Both the position numbers and the translations under genes were made by a program. Below the pieces are notes generated by a model. That model was not told the DNA's origin. It saw nothing but the letters and a program-made list of their open reading frames with translations, and made no database searches. Shown here in pieces: positions 11,870 through 21,568 of a stretch of DNA of 64,000 nt. The stretch is taken from contig PUQB01000104.1 in NCBI GenBank assembly GCA_003024785.1, positions 420,506 through 484,505 on the forward strand. Direction: 5' to 3'. How positions within the stretch are numbered: the stretch's first letter is position 1; each line of letters begins with the position of its first letter. This stretch comes from Selaginella tamariscina (taxonomy: Eukaryota > Streptophyta > Lycopodiopsida > Selaginellales > Selaginellaceae).

Positions 11870-12245
11870 CCATTTTGCAGTACGAGATGGAGTTCTTTAT
11901 TATAAAGAAAAGAACTCTATGTTCCAGTAAATTCCAGACTCTGTGTTTCATGTCAATTTACTCAAGCCATTCCACAAGGATGAGAAACATCCGCAAAGAT
12001 ATGAAAAAGTTATGTCCGCTTCCTGAGCTGGTCAGCAATACAAAGAAGTTTGAAGTTGAGTCGATTTTGGATGCAAAGATATTAAACGCCGAGGGTCATG
12101 GAAACGTTACAGTTAAGTGAAAGGGTTACCTGGCATGCGAGTCAACATAGGAACCATTGGATAATCTACAAAACGCGATGGAGGTAGTGAAGGAGTTTGA
12201 GGCAAGGTCTCAAACTCTTGATAATGATGATGAGATATAAAGTGA
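11870..12245 (+). pseudogene. Post-integrase region and chromodomain of gypsy element B
   Basis: RNase H passes through VRDGVLYYKEKNSMFQ, which normally precedes the zinc finger of integrase, directly into a sequence like FHVNLLKPFHKD, which normally follows integrase. The whole HHCC-DDE integrase, over 1 kb in autonomous relatives, is therefore deleted. The chromodomain remains: VESILDAKILN, then KGYLACES and EPLDNLQNAMEVV, with stops in between. The region from 12246 to 12614 is untranslated and ends in the purine tract. Confidence 0.85.
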
Positions 12246-12614
12246 ACTTCTTTCTTATTAACCTAGGGGCCGATAGACAACCTTAATTAGAGGCCTCCAA
12301 TATAAATTCTAATTAACTTTAAAAAATTATTTAATTTGTTGTATGTGTCAGGTGACAGACTTTGCAGATGTGCAAAAGGTCTCCAAGTGACTTCTTGTCA
12401 CAAGTGGTGCCTCTGACAGCTGAGTTGGCGCTCAATGAACGACGGTTCTAAAGTACTTGGCTTCATGTAATGCAAGGGGGTAATAAAATTGTGAACATTT
12501 TGCTGACTTCGCATAGAGTGATTAGCATTAGTTTTCAGTTAATTTTTCCTAACCTAGTCTAGTCTTGAAGTTAGACGTTAACGAGGACGTTGACATTTTC
12601 AAAGGCAGGAAGTG

Positions 12615-13506
12615 TGTCATAGTTTTTTACTATGACTCGACCCTTTACTTTAAACGTTAACTATTGTTACCTATCGAGTTGTGTGATGAACCCTAGTTAT
12701 AATGAGAAACAGCCTCGCTTCGTGCACTTAGGTGTTTAGGGGTAGTCCGGCCGGCTATCACTAGGTACCTCAAGAAACTCTAGGCGAAGGTAGTACTTAC
12801 CTTCTAGAAAACTCTCCCCCGATTTGACGTTCTAAAGTAGGTTTTCTATTAAAAAGTATAGCTTGTCAAAAAGGGTTAGGGACACCCTTAGGGTTGACCT
12901 AACCCCCCATAGGGGTTAGGTTAGGACAACTCATTTTCTCTAAGGGCTAGCATTTCCATGCCAGGCCACTTACTCACTTAGGAAACAAGGGGGGTCCGTC
13001 ACATAAATAAGGTAGAGTATATGTAGTGAGGCTTCTTGGATTCAAAAGAGAGCTCGTTAACCTTCTACCGGTGCAGGCAAAGCTTGTGTCGCAAGGCGCA
13101 ACCCTCTGTTGTGCCGCCCTAACTTCCACACGACAGGGGTAGGTTAGACTATCCTTATCGTTGGCAGGATCACAACTTTGTGATGGGAGTATGTTACTTC
13201 TAAGGAGTTAGTTAGATTCCTTGGCCCGAAAACCTATTCGCACGCTCAAAGGCATTACCCGAGTTCATGTTCCGTAGATCTAATGGTTGAGGCCTTGCTC
13301 CGGCCGCCTCAACCACGCCAGCTAGGAACGATACCTATAGCTTGGCTAGTCCGTGTGTCCTGATTCACAAGGTGAGCCTCGTTCGTGAACTTGGTTAACT
13401 AGGAGCTTAAGTTCCTAAGGGTTGGGTTCCTAATACGGGTTACTTTACTAGATTCCATGGAGTTTCCAAAGAAGGGATTCCAGGGTTAGCACCTGGCAAG
13501 CCGACA
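12615..13506 (+). repeat. 3' LTR of gypsy element B
   Basis: Collinear with the 5' LTR but missing about 20-30 bases just before its last ACA. It also carries an insertion of about 60 bases near 12925-12990 (CTCATTTTCTCTAAGG...) not present in the 5' LTR, while the telomere-like TTTAGGG stretch of the 5' LTR is shorter here. The substitution and indel load suggests an insertion that is not very recent. Confidence 0.92.
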
Positions 13507-13990
13507 AAGGATCTGATTCACAAAATAGAAAGTAGATGCCCCATCTTGCTTATTGCACTTTGATTACTTAAACATCACATAGATTCTGAGAAAAACTAGA
13601 AGAATCTCCATTAGTGCAAGTTTAAGCTTGTGTTATCAAGACATTACCCTAACTTTCAATGCACAAAGGTACATCACATCTTAAGGGTTGTCCAATTCTT
13701 ATCGTTGGTGAATTCATATCCATGTGACCAAGTACATCACAACCAAGAAGTTAACCAACTCATTTCGTTCAATAACATGTTTATAAGCTTGGAAGGCATT
13801 GCAAGAGTTCACATTACACATGTTTAATGGTTAAGGCTGTGCTTCGGTTGTCTCATCCATGTCAATTTAGGAACATCACTTGCAACTCAATTGGTCACGC
13901 ATCCTAACTCACACAGGTGAGCGCTCCGTGTACTTAGTCAACTGAGATATGAGTTATTAAAAGTTAAATTCCTCTTAAAAGTGTTCTAAA
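13507..13990 (+). repeat. Repeat R1, copy A, right part (old related LTR)
   Basis: Continues the repeat interrupted at 7390 and aligns with 17235-17620. From about 13620 it is also a diverged match to the R/U5 side of LTR B, for example AAGCTTGTGTTATCAAG, CTTATCGTTGGTGAATTC and CACACAGGTGAGC. R1 therefore is the LTR side of an older gypsy family related to B. Confidence 0.8.
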
Positions 13991-14254
13991 GAACTATATT
14001 ATATTGTAAAATATAATACAATTAATTGATTTTTTGAATATGAATTATAAATTAACTATAACATTTTATGTTTTTAATATTCATTACACAAAGTTTTGAA
14101 TTAAAGTAATTTAAAACTTTAGGAAGTATATATGAAAATAAAAAGATTGCAGGGGTATATTTATAATTTTCCTTATAAATATTAGGGTGAATATTAATAA
14201 TATCGTCACATGATAAATAAGTTTATAAACGTAAAAACAGGTTTGCAAAATCCA

Positions 14255-14404
14255 GCCCTATATAAAACATATGTATATAAATATATGCAATATAATTATA
14301 TAGTAACACACGGACACAACCATCTATCTATTTATTTATCTATCTATTTAGAGAGAGAGAGAGAGAGAGCACTTTCTAATTGAAAAAACATTCGTGAATC
14401 TGTT
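14255..14404 (+). promoter_or_regulatory. Possible promoter and leader of the Crinkler/RHS-type gene
   Basis: TATATAAA near 14260 is followed by ATCTATCTATTT repeats and a GA tract (14350-14368), then the start of coding-like sequence near 14405. The layout fits a plant core promoter with a CT/GA-rich leader. This is inference from spacing only. Confidence 0.35.
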
Positions 14405-15932
14405 ATGTGGATTCAAACACACACACACTGGCAAAGAAGGCAAAGGTTGATTGGATGCAAGACTTAGTTACTAGAATAAAAGCTCCCTGGGGGTCCATTA
14501 GTTTGGATAAAGAGGACCTATTGGACCCGCTGCCATGGCCTCATACTCCGATGGTGAATCCTCGTGTTGCAACCGTTAGCGATCCTTTTACTGAGGACGA
14601 GGCTGAAACTGAAACTGTGGGACATCACAGGAGGATGGAGAGGATGAAGACCAGAGTCAGAAGAGGACAATACAAATTCCAGAGTAAGCACAAGTGAGAT
14701 GAAGTTTGTCGACCTTGGCAACGATGAACGTTAAAGGCAATTTGGGGCAGGAAGAATTCTGGAGTTTTCTTGAACGGCCATGCTACATCGAACTCTATAA
14801 AAAGGTAGCGCCATGTTCACTACGACGCACAGAGAGTCGTTTCTGTTACTGGGGAACCCAGGGTGGGAAAAGACCTCATTTCTGCTGTACGTGCTGGTGA
14901 AACTGCTGCAGAATCAGAAGAAGGTGTTGCTACGAAGCAAAGTGGAGCACTTTTCTACTGCAAAGCAGATGGACAAGGCAATTACGAAATGCTTGATGTT
15001 GCACATCCACTTTTTTAGCCGACTCTAAGTTACCAGACGTTCCAGATTTCGTTGGCAAGGCCTTGCTGCACGCCGCTCAGGTCAAACTACAAGGAATTTG
15101 AAAAGGATGAGGCATGCGAGACATTCTATATGACGGTGTGGTCGAACGTTGAGCTATTTCTTCCTCCGGAAGAAAGTGTTCCCCGACACAGACCTAAGAA
15201 ATAAGCGCGAGGTATCAACAATGGGCGGCATCCCGCGTTATGTACGAGCAGAGGGCAAGGACTTGCTAGCATAATTCGCAGCATGCCTGCCATCGGTGAA
15301 TTGGTTGACGATACGGAGCACCCTTCATACAAAGTGGTTCACATGAGGGTCGTGGAGGTTTTTGGACGTACGACTACATGTTTGCATCGCCTTTCGTTCA
15401 GGAGCTGGTTTATGAGCAGCTGTGCCAGGATGAGATCAACAATCTCAAATGCTTTCTCAAGTTCAGGGGACAGGCGATCACGGGCATTGGGGGACTCAAG
15501 GACTCAAGGTGGAATACTACAGGAGGTCTTTCGTAGGCATGTGAGGGAAAGAAGTATAGAGTTCGGGAAGTGTTTGAGAAATCAACCGGGCGAGGGACAA
15601 TTTTGGAACGAGAATTTATGTTCGGAATGCCAAGGTCGGTATGGACGATAGATGATGATTCGATGGTGGAGTATGACAGGATAATTTGGCCAAGTAACCC
15701 GATTGAGGAGTCGATTGATGCTTTTAAGATCACCAGAAATGATGCGGGCGAGAGTGTTTTAAGTGACGAAACAAGTTTAAGATACCCGCGGCAAGAACAG
15801 AAGTTTTCATAGTCACCACAAACTGAGTTGTTTAACTTTGTCGGGTGGCAGAATTGGAGAACCAAAAACGATGAAGTGTTGAAGGGAAGAACCGAAAAGA
15901 ATTTGTTGGAGGCATTGGCCAATATGGTCTAA
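14405..15932 (+). pseudogene. Crinkler/RHS-type (CR) protein, broken into several frames
   Basis: An N-terminal acidic/basic segment (14407-14697, from DSNTHTLAKKAKVDWMQDL) is followed by ERPCYIELYKKV, then HRESFLLLGNPGWEKTSFLL with FLLYVLVKLLQNQKKVLL. This is the receptor/P-loop layout of Crinkler-RHS proteins (R-x-CY-x-x-LY, then GNPGIGKSxF...). Downstream are FASPFVQELVYEQL (15385-15430), TTGGL, REVFEKSTGRGTILEREF and DRIIWPSNPIEESIDAF (15660-15720), matching the C-terminal part of the family (SPF...L, FE...L, then Y-P...N...DAF). The Walker A has Glu for the second Gly (GNPGWEKT). Breaks near 14700, 14800, 15025, 15110, 15330 and 15530. CR proteins are known from oomycetes, fungi and some early plants. 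No nuclease head domain is recognisable. Single-exon layout and stop at 15930 suggest one former gene of about 500 codons. Confidence 0.6.
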
Positions 15933-16009
15933 ATGCTGACTGTTAGAGATGTTTGTCTGTTGTCGTTTTAGCTGTTTCCTAATATATGTGCTCGGCCTAT
16001 TGTGTGTGC

Positions 16010-16660
16010 GTTTGTGTGTGAGAGAGATGTGTGTGTGTGTGTGTGTGTGTGTACTATGAATACGTGGATTCTAAGGCAATATGCCGGGATTCACTGTTTA
16101 TACGGCTTATTGTTATTGCCACGTCGTCTACATGTTAACCCTAACTATAAGGGTAAAGAGGTAGGGTTTATGTTAAACTTTGCATGTAATCAAAATATAC
16201 TGGAGAAAAAAGTTAGCACGACAGATTCTTTAAATCCAATCGTTCAAAATTATTGACCAATCGTATTAATAAAACCGGGATCATTCAAAACTATTGGATC
16301 AGTATGTATATTTTGGTATAAATTTGCATACAGCATATTCACAGTTCAAAATAAATATAAATTCTTAAATGAAGTGCATGCCTGGTTTTGGACATCATAT
16401 GCACTTTGTTTGTGTTAATTTTAAACTTCATAATTAATTCCTTATCATTAGTGTTCGGGCACCCAGATGGGGCATGGGGCATGCATCATCTTCAATGCAT
16501 GTTTCATATCGAGAATAATAAATGCTTTATACACAAAAAGATTGGGAGTTTCGCACTTTGTTAAAGCCTTTTAAATACAAGATATATATTACATATTAAG
16601 TCAAATTCATATTTATAAATTTAATTAATTTAGTAAAGTTTAATGGGATTTTATAGTAAT
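16010..16660. other. Intergenic spacer with TG microsatellite
   Basis: A (TG)n run at about 16026-16052 is followed by some 600 bases of AT-rich DNA with a few imperfect AATCGTTCAAAATTATTG / ATTCAAAACTATTGGATC repeats near 16240-16300. No gene is visible. Confidence 0.6.
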
Positions 16661-17640
16661 TAGTTCTTGCCTTTAAAGGATTCTTAAAAAGATTAATCTC
16701 ACAAAAACCATTTATATCTTTCCCACTTAACCAATCAAACTTGTTGTGTTAGTTATCCAACTCATTCATTTACATTAGCCATGTTAACTATATACTGGAA
16801 AACATATCCAATTGATTAAATAAGTATGTCTTCACCTTCTCCAAATAAAATTTCACAACGTCAAATAATCAAAATGGAACTACAATGCAATATTATTTTA
16901 TAACAAAAATAATCACCAAACTCTATTACCTTTTGTCACTTAAAAATCATGTAACCCTCTTAATTGCTCAGGATCTCCTCGAGTTCTCATTCATCTTAGA
17001 TTTGTCTTTCAAATTTTTCATGTAGCCCATCTACTTTCTTCACCAACTGTCTTATTTGATAGTCTTGCTCCTCAACCTTCTTAAGTAACTTAAAGATCTT
17101 TTCTTTTTTTAACTAATCTTCTTGAGGTTCTCATGAATCTTTTGCCTTTGGTCGTGAATGACATCCTTAATACACATTACTTCTACCTTCTTTTTGTTTA
17201 TTTCCACATGAAAACTCTCGTTTGACTCATCAAAGATATCATTCACAAAATGGAAAGTATATGGCTCATCTTGCTTACTTTGCTTTGGTTATTTAAACAT
17301 CATAGAGATTTTAAGAAAAATTAAAAGAATCTCTTATCAATGCAAGTTTAAGCTTGTGTCGTTAAAGCGGAGCAAGAAGAAAAATTAAAAAATAAGAGAG
17401 CCCTAACTTTCAATGTACAAAGGTACGTCACACCCTAAGGGTTTTTCAATCCTTATTGTTGATGCTCATATGACCAAGTACATCACAGTCAAGAAGGTAA
17501 TCAACTTATTTCATTCAATAACCCGTTTACAAGCTTGGGAAGCATTACATGAATTCAAGTTCCACATGTTTAGTTTTAATGTCGTATATAAATGTGGATT
17601 TTACAAGTGCCAAAATAGTAGGGCTGGAATCATTTCTACC
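16655..17640 (+). repeat. Repeat R1, copy B (uninterrupted; an empty site for the element B insertion)
   Basis: Collinear with 6745-7390 and then 13507-13870. Across the junction this copy reads GACTCATCAAAGATATCATT, whereas copy A has GACTCATTGAGGA, then element B, then AAGGATCTGATT. Copy B therefore shows the state before insertion and places the target at AAAGA/GAGGA. It carries no open frame and faces the same way as copy A. Confidence 0.82.
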
Positions 17641-18480
17641 TCCAACAATTTTTTTTAATAAATTAAATAATTAAATAAATATAAAAAATATTAATCAAAT
17701 AGAAAATATACACTACATTTTCTATCTTTATATTCTTAAATATATATTCAAATACTTTTAATATATTTATATAGATATGACTTTAACACATTTAAGTTAT
17801 AATTTTTAATATAATTTGAAACCTAAATAGTTTAAACATAACCATTAATTATATAAAAATTTATTATGTATTCAAAAGCTCTTTTGTTTCACTATCTTAC
17901 TATTGTGTTGATATTTTTATAGATCTATATAGATAAGTATGTTATACTTTCTAAAACTAAATAAGATTTAAACATAACCATAAATATGTTTACTTTTACT
18001 AATAAATTATATTAGCTCCTTTAAATACACTATGTATTAAGAAGTTGTTATGTACTAGGTTTTATCCTGTATGTATAACTTTTAACATATTTATTTAAGT
18101 TATAACTTTTATTAACTAATATTTTATTTAAAGATTACACTTAAATTAATTAAATATGTATCATTCAATAAAGCAACACCAAACCGATATCTTGATTGAG
18201 GCACATATGAAACTTTGGTATAATTTCTAGGTATGGTATTTCCACATGTCAGCAGTTACATTTCCTTTTGAAAGTGCTCCTCCAAAATATATTACCTCGT
18301 CAGGCTCGATTCCATTTGTAGTGTGATCAAATAATTTAGGATCCAAAATTTAATTAAATAAATTAATGGTATATTTTATATTTACTAAATGAAATTATAT
18401 TAATGTTTTATAGAGATATATAATACATCTTATGGGTTTGCATATGTCCATATACTAATTTCTCTCTCTTTATACACTCA
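17641..18480. other. AT-rich non-coding DNA
   Basis: Mostly ATTTATATA-type sequence with short CTTTTAATATA repeats. I see no frame or RNA gene. It separates repeat R1 copy B from the antisense gypsy relic. Confidence 0.6.
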
Positions 18481-18489
18481 CACTTACTT

Positions 18490-20460
18490 TGTTGCCCAAG
18501 GACTTTGAGACTTATGGATCACCTTCGACTCTAGCATCTCCCCACACAACGACTAAAGATAGCCCTTTCCTTTGTGAAATGCTGCCTTAGCCCCATTTGA
18601 TCGGTTGGGTAGCACTGGTTGGGATGCGATGCCGAGTGTTCAATAGGAAATTCGCAACTCTTGCAATGGGTTGGAACTAGGGTCACCAAGTTCAACATTT
18701 TAAGGCTTGGGAATGCATTTTTGGAACGGTACACATCCCCCACCATGCCACACGAGACAGTAATGTGCCATGGGCCATGGCCATTAGCCACATATGAACT
18801 AGTCTAAGGTTTAGGGTTTTTATGGAATATACTATTCTATGGGCCCTGCTCTTAGCTTTTTGAGATGCCGTCCTGATACAGTTGCTCCGCATGGACCGTT
18901 CCTAGATGGGTTCCCGGTGACCCTAGCTAGAACAAGTTCGAATGTCTCATCAACATGTTTTTGATGTCCTCAGCTTGATGCTTTGGAGAAGGTTCCTCCT
19001 TGGTCATCATGACATCCTGCCACACCATCACAACCCCATGTGGTGCACAACATGTAGCTTGCAACGGAGAGCATCCTGGGACAAACAAAGTGCATGTCTC
19101 AAAATCACATCTCGCCTTGATAAGGCGGAGCCGATTGACATCTAGGATAATGTTATGAATGGAAGCACATGATATATCCTTCCAACACCAAAGGCACGTG
19201 TGCAATTCGATGTGATTGAGCATAGGATTTCTTATCAGCAAACACCAGAGTTCGCTAGGCAGAAATTGTGTGCAAATGCAAGGACTTAACTATTGAATGA
19301 TTGATGAAAAAGATGGGAGATCCAAAATCCACTAACACCAAAATAGGAGTTCCTTCTACCATGCATGACATGAAATGTTCAACATTGAGCAACTCAGTTG
19401 GAACTCTTGTGCTTGCACAAGTATGAAAGAACAATGATACTCCATGAAAGTGATTACTAAATGTAGGAATTAAATTCTTTAAAGATAATGCAATAGATTT
19501 AGCACCTAGGTCCTTTGATACCCCAGACTTTACTCCCCATTTTCTGGCTAAGGCAACATGTCAACAATGTTTACTCAGGTTTGATGGTGTTTACTTAACA
19601 TCGACTTGCACACACTCTTGCAACATGTCCACTCGTAATATTGAATGTTGTGCCCTTGATCATGACCTCGCTGATAAACAAATTGGCCTCATCCTCTACC
19701 CTAGCCTAAGGACTTCGTCTCCATTTGAACAACACACACTTCCATTGGGACAAGATCAGAGGTTGTAGAAGGTCCTAAAGTGGGCATAGTCATAAGAACA
19801 GGACAATGCATTATGATGCTCCCAATGAATTTTCAAATCATTGCACAATCCTCCTTTGGGGCCAAATCCTTATACCAAGCCAATCAAGTCTAGATGAAGA
19901 GCAAGCCACAACAAACCCAATCGCATGCATTTTGTCATGCTTGAATCCACGTAATTGACAAGGTTCTAAAACTTGATTCCGAATCACTAAACAGTTTCTT
20001 TTGACAATTGTTTCAAGTCATGGAGTTTGTGAAAAGCTGTAGTGAAATCCTCTGGCTTGCCAAAAGCTTGCTTGAAACAATGGGACAAATTACTCTAGTT
20101 TACTAATTGGCGATATTTTGACAAGCTAGAAACGATGAGACAAATTACTCTAGTCTTGCTAATTGGTGATAGGGATACCATTCCTTGCCAAAAACAATGA
20201 GACAAATTACTCTAGTCTTGCTAATTGGTGATAGGGATACCATTCCTTGCCAGAAACAATGAGACAAATTACTCTAGTCTTATTGATTGGCAATAGGGAT
20301 ACCATTTCTTGCCAGAAATGATGAGACAAATTACTCTAGTCTTATTGATTGGCAATAGGGATACCATTCCTTAAATAAGTTCAGAAATGATGGAACAAAT
20401 TACTCTAATCTTGCTGATTGGCGATAAGAATACCATTCCTTAAATAAGTTCATAAATTTG
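18490..20460 (-). pseudogene. Decayed antisense Ty3/gypsy element (gag, protease, RT start)
   Basis: Read on the minus strand: gag-like FGKPEDFTTAFHKLHDLKQL near 20010-20070; then an aspartyl protease near 19290-19380 with HFMSCMVEGTPILVLVDFGS (the usual DSGS has become DFGS); then DIKNMLMRHSNLF followed by a GSPG stretch near 18900-18960, matching the FxDVF...GLPP linker that opens RT. Stops and frame changes are frequent. The order gag-PR-RT confirms the orientation. RT itself is not clearly readable below 18880. Confidence 0.6.
20075..20455. repeat. 62-bp minisatellite, about six units, inside the antisense gag
   Basis: The block beginning GAGACAAATTACTCTAGTCT starts at 20137, 20199, 20261 and 20323, exactly 62 bases apart; a variant follows 69 bases later at 20392 and a partial unit precedes at about 20082. 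Units end ACCATTCCTTGCCA. Sixty-two is not a multiple of three, so the array breaks any frame. Confidence 0.9.
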
Positions 20461-20499
20461 TCCTTGATAAGAATTAAACCTAGGATCGCACTCTGATAC

Positions 20500-20670
20500 T
20501 AATTTCCCTTTACTCTTAAGCCAACTAAGCAAAGGACTAATTAAGTGTTTATAAGAGGGCCCTGGTCATGATGACTCAGTTATGCTTGGGCCTTTCCCAC
20601 ATATTCCACAAATTTTACCTAGGTAGTAAACCCACCATGTTAAAATTATGACAACATCGAACATTAGCCA
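20500..20670 (+). repeat. LTR fragment related to the solo LTR at 39382-40605
   Basis: GTGTTTATAAGAGGGCCCTG, GTCATGATGACTCAGTTA and ACATATTCCACA match, in reverse complement, the stretch around 40230-40340. No other part of the LTR is clearly present. Confidence 0.65.
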
Positions 20671-20925
20671 CCTTTCCTCATTCTCCATCACATTGAAACA
20701 AACAAACAAGAGAACAACAATGGGGGAGAAAAAAAAAAGAACACAAAAGCTTTTAAGCCTTTGAATCGAAGCTTAACATCTCCAAGGTTAAGAGTGAAAT
20801 ACGGTACGTAATCGTCCAACCTCAAAGATTTACATGGAATATTCTTGGTATATGAAAGTAATATCCTAGAATTTAAATTGAATATTCTTTAAGCTTGGGC
20901 TAGAGTAAGGTTTGCTTTCATAACG

Positions 20926-21063
20926 ATGGATCAACTTGCGCAATTGCCGCTTACTGCAGAGGAGAAGGGACGCATTTATATAAACATCAAGAACTTGCCA
21001 CATGAGGAGCTGCAAACGTGGTTCCCAGACTTCCTAGACGATAATTCAGTTGTTAAGGAATAG
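20926..21063 (+). CDS. Small open frame, unknown (45 codons)
   Basis: ATG at 20926 opens a 45-residue frame, MDQLAQLPLTAEEKGRIY... ending ...DDNSVVKE, stop TAG at 21061. It is hydrophilic with alternating charge, and its codon use looks more gene-like than the surroundings. It lies between transposon relics, so it could be the first codons of a gag or a captured exon: GTAAGG occurs 12 bases after the stop. I recognise no family. Confidence 0.25.
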   Translation: MDQLAQLPLTAEEKGRIYINIKNLPHEELQTWFPDFLDDNSVVKE

Positions 21064-21079
21064 TTCCTTACTGGTAAGG

Positions 21080-21560
21080 AATCGCTTTGTTCTATAGTCG
21101 CTTTTACTGTGTGCTTTTCTCTCCGTTTTTCTTTTGTCCCCTTGGTTGGATCTGGATATAGTGTGTGTTTTTATGTCCACAAGGCTTGTTTCCATGTGTT
21201 CCGTCTCTTTGTGTGCCATTGTTTCAAAGGGCTGTTTTGATTTGTGTCTATACGCAAGGTCTATGTCCCTTTTTTCAGTTGTGGATCTTGTTTTATACTT
21301 GTGCGTTTAGTGTTTTGGATTTGGTTTTGTGCTTATGTGCCTCCTCACCATGCCTTGCTTGCAAGAAAGGGGATGAATTTTTCTTCAAAGTAAGCCGAGG
21401 TATGATTGATCTGCTTGTGCCTTGTGCTTTGTTATGTTGGTGGCAATGGCTTGGACTTGCATGGTATTTGTCCACTGATTTTGTATTTGGTTGCTTGGGT
21501 TGATGTGGTTTACATGCTTTGATAATGGGTGTGTATGTCTGCAAGGTCCCCTTGTTTCCC
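21080..21560. other. GT/TG-rich repeat-like DNA, no gene supported
   Basis: Open frames here are long only because the strand is T and G rich (TTTGTGTGCC, CTTGTGCCTTG). They show no domain and no natural composition. It may be the remains of the 3' LTR of the antisense element that follows. Confidence 0.5.
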
Positions 21561-21568
21561 ATGTGTTC

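Larger units (their letters stand above)
7391..13506 (+). mobile_element. Ty3/gypsy chromovirus, family B (gag-PR-RT-RNaseH-chromodomain, integrase deleted)
   Basis: Two LTRs (7391-8299 and 12615-13506) flank gag, protease, RT, RNase H and a chromodomain. Ends are TGTCA/TGACA; the right LTR ends CCGACA after losing about 20-30 bases near its end. The 5 bases left of the element (GAGGA, 7386-7390) and right of it (AAGGA, 13507-13511) look like a slightly decayed target duplication. Just after the 5' LTR, TTGGTAACGAAGC is a worn match (9 of 12) to the initiator-Met-tRNA primer site of plant gypsy elements. A purine tract AAAGGCAGGAAG precedes the 3' LTR. The integrase is missing between about 11880 and 11930. 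The RT is of common plant type ([17 protein letters not shown]), clearly unlike family A. Confidence 0.95.

Noticed and set aside
21165-21503. 112-codon plus-strand open frame rich in Cys, Leu and Phe
   Set aside because: Composition follows the T/G-rich strand; no domain, no splice context, and the opposite strand is open too.
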